64,000 bases of DNA from contig DATJAY010000013.1 of the NCBI GenBank assembly GCA_035515795.1, forward strand, positions 23,723 to 87,722, written 5' to 3'. This DNA comes from Candidatus Acidiferrales bacterium. GTDB lineage: Bacteria; Bacteroidota; Ignavibacteria; Kryptoniales; JAKASW01. Under the pieces are notes generated by a model. It had not been told where the DNA came from. It searched no databases and saw only the letters and a list, made by a program, of their open reading frames with translations. Position 1 is the first letter of the stretch. Every line of letters starts with the position of its first letter. Shown here piece by piece: positions 38,518-48,116 of this stretch. Position numbers and translations under genes: made by a program.

Positions 38518-40040
38518 AAATAAGACGAGCATTGATCAGCGTTACGGATAAAACGGGGCTTATCGATTTTGCTTCAACTTTGACCAAGAGCGGGGCTGAA
38601 ATTTTCAGTACGGGCGGAACATTGAGGGTTCTGCAAGAAGCCGGAGTCCCGGCTAAGAGCATAACCGAAATCACCAAGTTTCCCGAGATTCTCGATGGCA
38701 GGGTCAAGACGCTTCACCCGGCAATATTCGCCGGAATATTGGCGAGAAAAAATGTGCCCGAACACATCGATGAGATCAAGAAACTAAGCCTCTCATTATT
38801 TGATTTGGTCGTCGTCAATCTCTACCGCTTCGAAGAGACTGTCGCGTCGGGTGCCAATCTTGAAACAGTCGTCGAGAATATCGACATCGGCGGACCATCT
38901 TTGATACGTGCGGCGGCGAAAAATTATGAAAGCGTTGCGGTCGTCGTGGATCCGTCTCAATACGGTGAGGTGGCTTCCGCGATCGACAGCAAGGGAGAAG
39001 TCGGTTTCGAATTGATGAGGGAACTCGCGGCCAAGGCGTTTGAGAAAGTGGCCGGGTACGATGTCGCAATCGCTGATTTTTTCGGAGGAAAATTTCTTGG
39101 TGATTCTCCGCCCGGGAAATCTATTTTCGTCGCCGAGGCTAAGACCATGGAAATGCGTTACGGGGAAAACCCGCATCAGACAGCAGGCTTCTACGGAAAT
39201 CTCGAGGAATATTTTCAAAAACTCCACGGGAAAGAATTATCATACAATAACCTGGTCGACGTCGACGCCGCACAGAGACTCATTCAAGAGTTTGATCAAC
39301 CTGCGGCGGTGATTATCAAGCATACCAATCCGTGCGGCGTGGCAATGGGAAACGATATTCATGAAGCATACACCAAGGCGCTGCAGACTGACCCGAAGAG
39401 CGCATTCGGCGGCATCGTTGCGGTGAACGGCAGAGTTGGCGTGGAATTAGCGGAGTTGTTGAACCAAATTTTCCTTGAAGTTTTGATCGCGCCGGAATTT
39501 TCCAGTGATGCACTCGATTTATTGAAAAAGAAAAAAGACAGACGGCTCATTCAAAACCGAAAGAGATTGCCGAATGATATCCAGATCCGTTCGTCCTGCG
39601 GCGGTTTTCTCGGACAAACTGCGGACGATGTTGTTTTGAATGAAAACGATTTGAAAGTGGTGACCAGCCGCGCACCGACGGAACATGAACTGACCGATCT
39701 GAAATTCGCTTATAAAGTCTGCAAGCATGTGAAGTCAAATGCGATAGTATTTGTTAAAGACGGGATGACGCTCGGCACCGGGGCCGGGCAAATGTCCCGT
39801 GTCGATTCCGTGAAAATCGCACGCATGAAAGCCGACGAGGCCGGATTGGACTTGAAGGGAAGCTGCGTCGCTTCAGACGCATACTTCCCGTTTTCAGACA
39901 ATGTCGAAGAGGTTTCAAAAGCAGGTGCGACGGCGATAATCCAACCCGGCGGGTCTGTTAGGGATTCGGAATCAATCGAAGCAGCGAACCGACTGAATAT
40001 TTCTATGGTTTTCACAGGCATTAGACATTTCAAACACTAA
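38514..40040 (+). CDS. purH: Bifunctional AICAR transformylase / IMP cyclohydrolase
   Basis: 508 residues from a GTG overlapping the purN stop. The N-terminal IMP cyclohydrolase has ALISVTDKTGLIDF, FSTGGTLRVLQEAG, DGRVKTLHPAI and NIDIGGPSLIRAAAKN. The transformylase has MRYGENPHQTAGFY, YNNLVDVDAA, IKHTNPCGVA and the end SDAYFPFSDNVEE. It carries the last two steps to IMP. mreB follows after 15 bases, so purine and cell-shape genes share a run. Confidence 0.97.
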   Translation: MKIRRALISVTDKTGLIDFASTLTKSGAEIFSTGGTLRVLQEAGVPAKSITEITKFPEILDGRVKTLHPAIFAGILARKNVPEHIDEIKKLSLSLFDLVVVNLYRFEETVASGANLETVVENIDIGGPSLIRAAAKNYESVAVVVDPSQYGEVASAIDSKGEVGFELMRELAAKAFEKVAGYDVAIADFFGGKFLGDSPPGKSIFVAEAKTMEMRYGENPHQTAGFYGNLEEYFQKLHGKELSYNNLVDVDAAQRLIQEFDQPAAVIIKHTNPCGVAMGNDIHEAYTKALQTDPKSAFGGIVAVNGRVGVELAELLNQIFLEVLIAPEFSSDALDLLKKKKDRRLIQNRKRLPNDIQIRSSCGGFLGQTADDVVLNENDLKVVTSRAPTEHELTDLKFAYKVCKHVKSNAIVFVKDGMTLGTGAGQMSRVDSVKIARMKADEAGLDLKGSCVASDAYFPFSDNVEEVSKAGATAIIQPGGSVRDSESIEAANRLNISMVFTGIRHFKH

Positions 40041-40055
40041 AAAGAAGAAGAGTAA

Positions 40056-41084
40056 ATGATGGGATTCTTCGGACTTTTGTCAAATGATTTAGCAATAGAT
40101 CTTGGAACCGCGAACACGTTGATCTCATTGCGCGGGAAGGGTATAGTCCTTCGTGAACCCTCAATTGTAGCGTTCGACAAGAACACGAAGCGCATTGTCG
40201 CGATCGGACATGAAGCGCGAGAGATGCTCGGTAGGACTCACAGGGATATCCAGGTCATCCGTCCGATGCGGGACGGAGTGATCGCAGATTTTGAAATCGC
40301 AGAAGGGATGCTTCGTGCGTTCATAAAAAAAGTCCACGCCGGGATGCTACCGAGTCGGAGAATCGTAATAAGCGTGCCGAGTGGAATTACGGAAGTCGAG
40401 AAGCGCGCGGTGCGTGACGCATCTGAACATGCCGGCGCAAAGGAAGTGCACTTGATCGCGGAGCCGATGGCGGCGGCTATCGGGATAGGTCTTGATGTCG
40501 ATGCGCCCGTCGGCAACATGGTTATAGACATAGGCGGTGGTACGACCGAGATTGCCGTCATCGCTCTTTCAGGTATAGTGAACGAGGAGTCGATCCGGAT
40601 TGCGGGCGATGAGATGAATAATTCTATCATACAATTTTTCAAAAAGAACCATAATATCCTGATCGGCGAAAGAACTGCCGAGGCGATAAAATGCGAAGTC
40701 GGTTCAGCGATGCCGCTCAAAGAAGAAATAACCATCCAGGTCAAAGGGAGAGACTTAGTGGCCGGTATCCCGAAAACAACCGAGGTAAGTTCAGCCGAGA
40801 TACGAGAAGCACTGAATGAACCTGTGGGCGCGATAGTAGATGCAATCAAGATCTCTCTCGAACGAACTCCCCCCGAGCTTTCGGCAGATATTCTTGACCG
40901 CGGAATAATGCTGTCCGGCGGCGGAGCTTTGTTGAAGGGTCTGGACGAGCGGATAAGAATGGAAACCAATCTTCCCGTCCATGTCGCCGAAGATCCTCTG
41001 ACCGCGGTCGTCCGTGGCGTCGGAAAAGTGCTCGACAAAATTGCAGAGTACAGCAAGGTGCTGATTAAGAGCAGGCGATATTAG
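40056..41084 (+). CDS. mreB: Rod shape-determining protein MreB
   Basis: 342 residues of the bacterial actin. It forms membrane-bound filaments that guide lateral wall synthesis. The phosphate loops DLGTANTLI (near residue 12) and IDIGGGTTEIAVI (near 160), the hinge EPMAAAIG and the adenine motif LSGGGALLKGLDERI are all typical. The N-terminal MGFFGLLSNDLAID gives an amphipathic start. It opens the mreB-C-D-mrdA-rodA run. Confidence 0.98.
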   Translation: MMGFFGLLSNDLAIDLGTANTLISLRGKGIVLREPSIVAFDKNTKRIVAIGHEAREMLGRTHRDIQVIRPMRDGVIADFEIAEGMLRAFIKKVHAGMLPSRRIVISVPSGITEVEKRAVRDASEHAGAKEVHLIAEPMAAAIGIGLDVDAPVGNMVIDIGGGTTEIAVIALSGIVNEESIRIAGDEMNNSIIQFFKKNHNILIGERTAEAIKCEVGSAMPLKEEITIQVKGRDLVAGIPKTTEVSSAEIREALNEPVGAIVDAIKISLERTPPELSADILDRGIMLSGGGALLKGLDERIRMETNLPVHVAEDPLTAVVRGVGKVLDKIAEYSKVLIKSRRY

Positions 41085-41182
41085 AGGTGAAAAACAAGAA
41101 GTGAATAACAATATGTCGCCCCGGATTTTTGGCTTGTCGATTTTGGTTTTTCACTGTTCACTCTTAGATTATATTTACGAGA

Positions 41183-42022
41183 ATGTTTAAATGGCTTTCT
41201 GAGTTCTATAGAGTAGCAAAGAATTATATAGTTTTCGCCCTACTCCTTTCCTTTTCTTTTTTTTTAATCTCAACCAACAATAACATTCATACACGCGGCT
41301 TGCAGACGATAGGGCTGCTTACCACTTCTTATTTGGAGGACATCGTCAAGTCCGTGGTTAATTATTTCTCTCTGTCCTCGAGGAATGAAGAGCTCGAAAG
41401 AGAGAACGCTCAGTTGGTCGATCTGACGGCAAAGATCAGGCGCGCGTTGCTTGAAAATGGACAACTGAGGTCAATGCTGAAGCTTCGAAGTGAGATCACC
41501 GCTCCCTTGATTCCTGCGAATGTCATCGGGCGCTCTACTGAAGAAGGAAAATATTTTCTAACCCTCGATGCGGGAGAGAAAGACAATGTCTATATCGGCG
41601 ATCCGGTGGTGAGCGGCGAAGGTTTGGTGGGTACTGTCATTGCTACCAGCGGAAATTTCTGTATGGTGCGGACGCTTTTGGACAACGACAGCAGAATCGC
41701 GGCAAAGTTGTTTAATGCTTCGGCAGACGGGATCATCGTATCCGGTGAATTTGGGGAGCTGAGCATGAAAAATGTTTCGAGAAGATATGCGATCAGTAGA
41801 GGGGACATAGTGGAGACTTCTTCTCTAAGCAGTCTCGTTCCTCCGGGGATCGTTATCGGGTCAGTTTCCAGCGCTGCTGATGAGACCGGAAATATTTTCA
41901 AGAAAATTAAAATCCAGCCCGCTGTGGATTTCTCTTCACTTTCTGTCGCGTTCATCATGCATTACAGCCGTTCCAGTGAAGCGAGCGGTCTTGAGGAAAA
42001 GGAACTGAAGAAAAAAAGATGA
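41183..42022 (+). CDS. mreC: Rod shape-determining protein MreC
   Basis: 279 residues. One membrane helix (about residues 15-32, YIVFALLLSFSFFLIS) and a coiled coil (SSRNEELERENAQL) lead into the periplasmic beta domains with VIGRSTEEGKYFLTLDAG and GLVGTVIATSGNFCMVRTLL. MreC scaffolds PBP2 and RodA. It follows mreB by 98 bases and overlaps mreD by four. A charged tail (EEKELKKKR) ends it. Confidence 0.95.
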   Translation: MFKWLSEFYRVAKNYIVFALLLSFSFFLISTNNNIHTRGLQTIGLLTTSYLEDIVKSVVNYFSLSSRNEELERENAQLVDLTAKIRRALLENGQLRSMLKLRSEITAPLIPANVIGRSTEEGKYFLTLDAGEKDNVYIGDPVVSGEGLVGTVIATSGNFCMVRTLLDNDSRIAAKLFNASADGIIVSGEFGELSMKNVSRRYAISRGDIVETSSLSSLVPPGIVIGSVSSAADETGNIFKKIKIQPAVDFSSLSVAFIMHYSRSSEASGLEEKELKKKR

Positions 42023-42501
42023 CGAAAAAGTTATTAGGATATTTTGCTCTTGGCATGGCCGCGATAGTCCTGCAGAAATTTCTGGATAACTTTGCCGCGA
42101 TAGATATGGTGTCTCCGCAGCTCGTGATCCTTTTTGTGGTTTTTGTTGCACTTCGGGAAGGACAACTCTTCGGAATTTGTAACGGATTCATTGCCGGATT
42201 TTTTCATGACTTGCTTGTCACCCATTTTCTAGGGGTTACCTCCTTCATCGCTGTCATCGCAAGTTTCGTTGCCGGATTTTTCTATAAAGAGAGCGATGTC
42301 GAATTAGCGGCAAAAACCTTTAATTTTATTTGGATTTCTGCGATCTCATTATTCGTTTCGCAATTTTTCGCATTGCCCATAGTTTCAGCAGGCGAATTGA
42401 ATTATTTCTATATTTTCTTGAAATTCACGCTAGGAACAACAGCTTACACTTCGGTTTTTGCGATGATAATTGTTTTCATCAACGGCAGGAAATATGTTTG
42501 A
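42019..42501 (+). CDS. mreD: Rod shape-determining protein MreD
   Basis: 160 residues with about five membrane helices. The family signature appears in LREGQLFGICNGFIAGFFHD near residue 52. It overlaps mreC by four bases and the PBP2 start by eight. MreD belongs to the inner-membrane elongasome with MreC. Confidence 0.92.
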   Translation: MTKKLLGYFALGMAAIVLQKFLDNFAAIDMVSPQLVILFVVFVALREGQLFGICNGFIAGFFHDLLVTHFLGVTSFIAVIASFVAGFFYKESDVELAAKTFNFIWISAISLFVSQFFALPIVSAGELNYFYIFLKFTLGTTAYTSVFAMIIVFINGRKYV

Positions 42502-44305
42502 TACCGACTTTGGTTCTCGAATAAGATCGCTCATGATAAAGTGTGCGGTGGTTGCCGCACTGTTTGCCATCGTCGTAAAATTGGGCGACCTGCAGCTCAT
42601 GAACGAAGTGGTCTATGGAAAAAAATCCGAAGAGATCACGACAAGGATTCTTGTTCAGCAGCCGTTGCGAGGGGAAATATTTGACCGCAATGGAAGTGTG
42701 TTAGTCGAGAATGATCCCGCATACGAGGTTTCGGTTATTCCTTATGAATTCAAGAACACTCAGATACCTTCACTCGCTGCTCTGCTGCAAATGGACAGCA
42801 TCGATATTTCTCGACGTATCCAGATAGGCGAAAACATATCACCTTACTTTCCGGTAAGGTTGAAGCGTGACATTCCGTTTGCCACCTTGTCGTCGATCGA
42901 GGAACATCTGAAAGATTTTGTCGGCGTTTATTTTGACATTGAACCGAAGAGAGTCTACATCGGTAAAGCGCGAGCTGCGCATGTACTGGGATTTACAAAA
43001 GAAATCTCCGAGCCGCAGCTTGCCACCCTGGGGGATTACTATAAACCAGGCGACATCGTGGGATACACCGGACTCGAAGCGAGTTATGAAACGATTCTCC
43101 GAGGTCAGAAAGGTTTAAGATATCTGGCGGTCAACGCACGCGGGCAGACCATGGGGAGTTATGACAACGGGAAGATAGATGTCCAGGCTCAGGATGGATC
43201 CGACTTGCATCTTTCTCTCGATGAAGGACTCCAGGTTCTTGCCGAGTCATTGATGGTCGGAAAAAAGGGAGCTGTCGTCGCTCTCGATCCTAACAATGGT
43301 GAAGTGCTGGCAATGGTGAGCGCGCCTGACTTTGACCCCTCCGTTTTTTCAGGTTACACGTCTAAACAGCAGTGGGAAGAGTTGAACAACGGCGACAACC
43401 ATGCGCTTTTTAACCGGGCAACGATGTCAGTTCTCCCTCCAGGCTCAACGTTCAAGATGGTCCTGGCAAGCGCCGCGCTTCAGGAGGGAACCATAAAAGA
43501 TAGTTGGACTGTGCATTGCCCCGGCTCGTTTTATTTTGGGACAAGATTATTTAGAGACGATGCGGTCCATGGTACGGTCAACGTGTATGAAGCCATCGAA
43601 AAATCATGTGACGTCTATTTTTACAACTTAATGCTGAAGGTCGGCTTCGATGCCTGGACGAAGTACGGAGAGATGTTTGGATTCGGAACAAAGACGGGAA
43701 TAGATCTGCGCGAAGAAAGCGCTGGTATCCTGCCTTCGAGAGATTATTACGATCAAATATTTGGAAAAAATAGGTGGACATCCGGATATCTGATCAGCCT
43801 CGCGATCGGTCAAGGTGAAGTGAGCGTGACTCCGCTGCAATTGGCTGCCTATACCATGACGCTTGCAAATTTCGGCGACTATTTCCAGCCGCATATCGTC
43901 CGGTATATTTGCGACCAAAGGACAGGCAAAACATTCTACACTCAGTACAGCGAAAGAAATATTCCGATCAGTAAAGAGGTTTTTGACGAGCTTCGGCAAG
44001 GCATGGAATTAGTAGTGAACGGCCCCGCCGGGACGGGAAGTGTCGCGCAGATCCCCGGAGTCATCGTAGCTGGAAAAACAGGAACCGCGCAGAACCCGCA
44101 CGGCAAACCACACTCGTGGTTCATTGCATTTGCTCCTTTTGATAATCCCAAAATTGCACTTTGTGTCCTGGTGGAGAATGCAGGCTGGGGCGGGTCTGTC
44201 GCAGCCCCGATAGCAAAACAACTTCTACAATATTACCTGAATGAGACCGGTGCTCTGCCGCAACCGCAGCAAAACCGAGTGGTAGCAGCCGCCGTGTTAC
44301 ACTGA
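42494..44305 (+). CDS. mrdA: Penicillin-binding protein 2 (elongation transpeptidase)
   Basis: 603 residues from the ATG at 42494, behind CAGGA. One N-terminal helix (about 13-30) anchors it. The dimerisation domain has LRGEIFDRNGSVLVEN, and the transpeptidase has SxxK in PPGSTFKMV (Ser318, Lys321), SxN-type EKSCDVYFYN, and KTG in VAGKTGTAQNPHGKPHSWF. It cross-links peptidoglycan during elongation with RodA. The second motif is Ser-Cys-Asp instead of SxN, as is usual in PBP2. The stop overlaps rodA by one base. Confidence 0.97.
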   Translation: MFDTDFGSRIRSLMIKCAVVAALFAIVVKLGDLQLMNEVVYGKKSEEITTRILVQQPLRGEIFDRNGSVLVENDPAYEVSVIPYEFKNTQIPSLAALLQMDSIDISRRIQIGENISPYFPVRLKRDIPFATLSSIEEHLKDFVGVYFDIEPKRVYIGKARAAHVLGFTKEISEPQLATLGDYYKPGDIVGYTGLEASYETILRGQKGLRYLAVNARGQTMGSYDNGKIDVQAQDGSDLHLSLDEGLQVLAESLMVGKKGAVVALDPNNGEVLAMVSAPDFDPSVFSGYTSKQQWEELNNGDNHALFNRATMSVLPPGSTFKMVLASAALQEGTIKDSWTVHCPGSFYFGTRLFRDDAVHGTVNVYEAIEKSCDVYFYNLMLKVGFDAWTKYGEMFGFGTKTGIDLREESAGILPSRDYYDQIFGKNRWTSGYLISLAIGQGEVSVTPLQLAAYTMTLANFGDYFQPHIVRYICDQRTGKTFYTQYSERNIPISKEVFDELRQGMELVVNGPAGTGSVAQIPGVIVAGKTGTAQNPHGKPHSWFIAFAPFDNPKIALCVLVENAGWGGSVAAPIAKQLLQYYLNETGALPQPQQNRVVAAAVLH

Positions 44306-45525
44306 TGTTCAAATTTTTAAAAGACTCGTTCGATTACAAAACATTCTTATTGGCTGTTTTGTTGGGCACCATAGGAGTCTTGTCTGTAAACAGTGCCACT
44401 TTCAACTCAGCGTCGCATAGTTTCTTCATCCGCGACATTATCTGGCAGGCCAGCGGCCTCATAGTGGCACTTGCGGTCTTGTTCTCGTCCAACAGATTTT
44501 TACAAAATGGTGCATACTTTTTTTATGTCCTGACGATGCTGCTGCTTGTGTTCGTGCTGGTTGCGGGCAAAAAAGTCTCCAGCCATTCAAGCTGGGTCGG
44601 CCTTTTTGGCGGAGGAGGTCAGCCGTCGGAGCTTGCGAAGGTCGCGACCATACTTACGCTGTCTAAATTCCTGTCCGAAAAAGGAAGCGAGCGGAATCAG
44701 TGGCAAGTCATCGGAATTTCTATAGGCATTGTCGGATTGCCGATGATCCTCACGATGCTCCAGCCTGACCTGGGAACCACGATAGTCTACCTCGCAATAT
44801 TCTTCTCTATTCTTTACTGGTGGGGATTGCAGCCAATCATTATCGTTGGTTTGATTGCCCCGCTTGCGATCATATTCGCTGAATTTTCGGGTACAACCGT
44901 TCTCGTCATTACGGTCATCTCCCTGGGCTTGTTGTTTTTCTTTTTGAGCGGAAGAAGATTATTTTCAGTAACTTTGAGTTTTGTGGCTGTGGCGTTCGGC
45001 TTGTTTATGGAATATTTTTATAAGAAACTTCTCCAGCCTCACCAGCAGAAGCGAATCCAGATTTTCTTGCATCCTAATCTCGATCCTCAAGGTGCCGGTT
45101 ATAATGCACTGCAAGCAAGGGTCGCGATTGGAAGTGGCGGCCTCTTCGGGAAGGGCTACCTCCATGGAGCACAGACTCAACTTCGTTACGTACCGGCCCG
45201 CTGGACAGACTTTATCTTTACGGTCATAGGAGAGGAATTCGGATTTTTCGGATCTGCGGTAACTTTGTTGGCGTTCGGCGCTTTGTTCTTCCGCGGACTG
45301 AGAATCGCGGAATTAGTCAAAACAAGATTCGCCAGTCTTGCCTCGGTCGGGATAACTTCTGTGTTGTTATTCCATGCTTTCGTGAATATCGGGATGAATA
45401 TTAATCTTGCACCGATCGTAGGAATACCGCTTCCATTCATAAGTTACGGAGGCTCTTCCATTTTATCCGATTGGATGATGGTCGGAATCCTCCTGAACTT
45501 TTATGCGCATAGGAAGGAGCACTAA
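44305..45525 (+). CDS. rodA: Peptidoglycan glycosyltransferase RodA
   Basis: 406 residues, about ten membrane helices, SEDS family. LFGGGGQPSELAKVATILTLS, MLQPDLGTTIVYLAI and the long loop with RIQIFLHPNLDPQGAGYNALQA are typical, as is the end GIPLPFISYGGSSILSDWM. It polymerises lipid II with PBP2. It ends the rod-shape run. Confidence 0.96.
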   Translation: MFKFLKDSFDYKTFLLAVLLGTIGVLSVNSATFNSASHSFFIRDIIWQASGLIVALAVLFSSNRFLQNGAYFFYVLTMLLLVFVLVAGKKVSSHSSWVGLFGGGGQPSELAKVATILTLSKFLSEKGSERNQWQVIGISIGIVGLPMILTMLQPDLGTTIVYLAIFFSILYWWGLQPIIIVGLIAPLAIIFAEFSGTTVLVITVISLGLLFFFLSGRRLFSVTLSFVAVAFGLFMEYFYKKLLQPHQQKRIQIFLHPNLDPQGAGYNALQARVAIGSGGLFGKGYLHGAQTQLRYVPARWTDFIFTVIGEEFGFFGSAVTLLAFGALFFRGLRIAELVKTRFASLASVGITSVLLFHAFVNIGMNINLAPIVGIPLPFISYGGSSILSDWMMVGILLNFYAHRKEH

Positions 45526-45640
45526 TTCGTTGGAAGTGGGACTTGTGCGGCGACAGAGAAACATTTTCTGCATGATGAGGAGCCCCGGATTACAAACGTC
45601 AGGCCCAAGCAAATCTCAATCTCATTTCTGAGAGATCGAA

Positions 45641-46435
45641 ATGAGCTTTAAGAAACTCGATGCTTCGATTGAGAAACACAAGAGCAATCTTTGCATCGGA
45701 TTGGATCCGCTGCCGGAAAAAATTCCGGAGTTTCTGTCGGAATATGAGGATCCCGTCCTTGAATTTAATTCCCGCATCATCGAAGCGACACAGGATGTCG
45801 TTTGTGCCTATAAACTGAACACCGCGTTCTACGAAGTCTTGGGCGAGAAGGCATGGTCCACTTACGGCGAGACGATAGCGCGGATTCCCGACGACGTGTA
45901 TGTAATTGCCGACTGCAAACGAAGCGACATAGGCAACAGCGCGAAACATTACGCACAGACATTTTTCGATTTCTTTGAAGTCGATGCGTTGACGGTGAAT
46001 CCTTATATGGGATATGACTCGGTAGACGCCTTCCTGAATTATCGTGACAAAGATGCGTTCGTGCTGGTTCTTACTTCGAACCGAGGAGCAGAGGACTTTC
46101 AACTTATGGAGTTTGGCGGGAAAAAATTTTATGAAGTCGTCCTTGAGAAAATCTCCCAGTGGAATAAGGAGGGGAACATCGGCGCAGTCGTAGGCGCAAC
46201 GAAGGTGGAGCAGCTCTCGCATATCAGAAAATGTTATCCGCAGATCCCGCTTTTGATTCCGGGTATCGGAGCGCAGGGTGGTTCGATAGAAAGTGTCGCC
46301 GAAGTCGCAGGCACGGATGGAGCACCCGTCATTGTGAATGTCGGCCGCGACATAATTTTTTCCGGTTATGATGAAAAGTTCGCAGACAAAGTCAGAGAGA
46401 AAGCTTTTTTCTATAACGCGTTGTTGAAAAAATGA
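45641..46435 (+). CDS. pyrF: Orotidine 5'-phosphate decarboxylase, type 2
   Basis: 264 residues, the longer PyrF class. The substrate loop NLCIGLDPLPEKIPEF begins near residue 15. The catalytic Lys-Asp array lies in VIADCKRSDIGNSAKHYAQ near 89, and VVGATKVEQL and LIPGIGAQGGSIE follow. It makes UMP from OMP. GAGAGA precedes the ATG. Two small hairpins lie just after the stop. Confidence 0.96.
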   Translation: MSFKKLDASIEKHKSNLCIGLDPLPEKIPEFLSEYEDPVLEFNSRIIEATQDVVCAYKLNTAFYEVLGEKAWSTYGETIARIPDDVYVIADCKRSDIGNSAKHYAQTFFDFFEVDALTVNPYMGYDSVDAFLNYRDKDAFVLVLTSNRGAEDFQLMEFGGKKFYEVVLEKISQWNKEGNIGAVVGATKVEQLSHIRKCYPQIPLLIPGIGAQGGSIESVAEVAGTDGAPVIVNVGRDIIFSGYDEKFADKVREKAFFYNALLKK

Positions 46436-46443
46436 TGCAGCTG

Positions 46444-46491
46444 ACCTTGCGAGGCTCTCCACTTCGCGAGGTTCTGCTGCTATGCAGCCTT
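46444..46491 (+). other. Two consecutive hairpins between pyrF and the DUF2851 gene
   Basis: ACCTTGCGA (46444-46452) pairs with TCGCGAGGT (46464-46472) with one wobble. GCTGC (46476-46480) pairs with GCAGC (46484-46488) and is followed by CTTTTGG. Both fit in a 78-base gap. The second could be a weak terminator, but its stem is only five bases. The first resembles the terminator hairpin at 28144-28172. Confidence 0.45.
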
Positions 46492-46513
46492 TTGGTTCTA
46501 AGGGAGGTGCGAT

Positions 46514-48010
46514 ATGGCATTCTCAGAGCGAGATCATCTGGAAAATATTTCAGAATTCCAGCTTAAGGAGCTGTTCAGAAACCACAAGTTTGATTCCGAT
46601 CTGCGAACAGTCTCGGGCAGGAAAGTCGAAATTTCTCAAATCGGCGAGCCGAATTCGGACGCAGGACCGGATTTCAATCACTCGATCGTCAAAGTCGACG
46701 GGATCACGATGCGCGGGGATATCGAGCTCCACAGGAAAAATTCCGACTGGTACGGCCACGCGCATAATTCCGACAGGAACTATAACGGGGTTATACTGCA
46801 CCTCGTCGTGAGATCCGACGACGACCGGTTATGTCTTACCGAATCCGGAAGAAGGGTTGAGACCATCGAGCTGTCGAAATTTTTGTCGAGCGATTCGATG
46901 GACTTTCTAGCAGCGACAAATTCGGGTGAAAAAATCTTCTCTCTTAGGTGCGCTAATGAAACCTACAAGATGGCATTCAAGGATAAGATGGATTATCTGG
47001 AATCTCTCGGAGAGAAACGGTTCATGCACAAGGTGAACAAACTTGAAGAGCGCCTTAAAGATATTGTCGATGAAAATAGGCCTGTTGTCTTCGAAGCGAA
47101 GCAAAAATATTTCCGAGATTTTTCCGAGCTGCTTATCGAGCATAAGACTTACGAGAAATCGGAGCTGCAGGACGACGGCTACTGGGACCAGCTTCTGTAC
47201 GAAAGTGTGTGTGAAGGTCTTGGATACAGCAAGAACACTGCGGCGTTTAGAAAGCTTTGCCGGAATGTTTCGCTGTCGTTTCTCCTGGAAAATTCCGGCC
47301 GCAGCAAGAAGACTGTCGAGGCGATACTCTTCGGAGCGGCGAATCTTCTTCCGATGGACAAGAGTGGATTCGATGACGAGTCTATAGGCTACTGTGAAGA
47401 GCTGGACAAAACTTGGCAGGGAATCAAGCGGAAATATAAGCGAGAATATGTTGATAAATCAGAGTGGCTGTTCTTCAAGCTCCGACCACAGAACTTTCCG
47501 ACCCTTCGTATCGCTGGCGCAAGCTGTTTCCTCACTAATGAGAAACGTAAATTTTCAGCGAAGGATCTGGATCAAATCGCCGCGGGAAGGGACGGAAATG
47601 AAATCCTGTCGCATTGGAGGGAAGTGTTGATTGTTCCCGCAGAAGGTTTCTGGTCGCGCCACTATGTCTTCGGAACTCCCTCCACCACAAGCGTGAGGAT
47701 GCTGATCGGTGCTTCCCGTGCACAGGAAATTATCGTAAATGTTATTTTGCCATTGACTTATCTTCGGGGAAAACTATTTGAAGCCGCGCAGATGCAGGAG
47801 AAGTCGCTGGAAATTTACCGAAACCATGCGCCGATGGCCGATAATAACATTACGCTTCTTGTTAAAGAACATCTCTTCGGCGGAGACAATGTGTTTGATT
47901 CGGTTCTCGCACAACAGGGAGCGATTCATCTCTACCGTTCTTTCTGTTCGGAGAGAAGGTGCGAGAGGTGCAGGATCGGAAAAACTATTTTAAAAAAAAC
48001 CGCTACTTGA
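46514..48010 (+). CDS. DUF2851 family protein
   Basis: 498 residues behind a strong GGGAGG. The N-terminal part has the family pattern GEPNSDAGPDFNHSIVKVDG, GDIELHRKNSDWYGHAHNSD and YNGVILHLVV. The middle has YESVCEGLGYSKNTAAFRKL and LFGAANLLP. A C-terminal cysteine cluster ends in RCERCRIGKTIL. The family is widespread in Bacteroidota and relatives and has no proven function. An endonuclease-like fold has been suggested by others for such N-terminal patterns, but nothing here proves it. Confidence 0.88.
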   Translation: MAFSERDHLENISEFQLKELFRNHKFDSDLRTVSGRKVEISQIGEPNSDAGPDFNHSIVKVDGITMRGDIELHRKNSDWYGHAHNSDRNYNGVILHLVVRSDDDRLCLTESGRRVETIELSKFLSSDSMDFLAATNSGEKIFSLRCANETYKMAFKDKMDYLESLGEKRFMHKVNKLEERLKDIVDENRPVVFEAKQKYFRDFSELLIEHKTYEKSELQDDGYWDQLLYESVCEGLGYSKNTAAFRKLCRNVSLSFLLENSGRSKKTVEAILFGAANLLPMDKSGFDDESIGYCEELDKTWQGIKRKYKREYVDKSEWLFFKLRPQNFPTLRIAGASCFLTNEKRKFSAKDLDQIAAGRDGNEILSHWREVLIVPAEGFWSRHYVFGTPSTTSVRMLIGASRAQEIIVNVILPLTYLRGKLFEAAQMQEKSLEIYRNHAPMADNNITLLVKEHLFGGDNVFDSVLAQQGAIHLYRSFCSERRCERCRIGKTILKKTAT

Positions 48011-48116
48011 TTTTTTCTATTTAAAGGGGACCTTTAGAAAAATGCTCGTGCCGAAAATTTGGTCATACCCTCGGGCATTCGTCTTTCCGTAATTCCATCC
48101 GTTGTCGTGTGCTGTT

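Noticed and set aside
40238..41056. Long open frame of 272 codons on the minus strand opposite mreB
   Set aside because: It mirrors mreB codon by codon, is rich in Ser, Pro, Ile and Arg, and has no SD or family motif. It is a shadow frame.
45599..46462. Open frame of 287 codons on the minus strand opposite pyrF
   Set aside because: pyrF is certain from its catalytic motif; the opposite frame has no recognisable domain.
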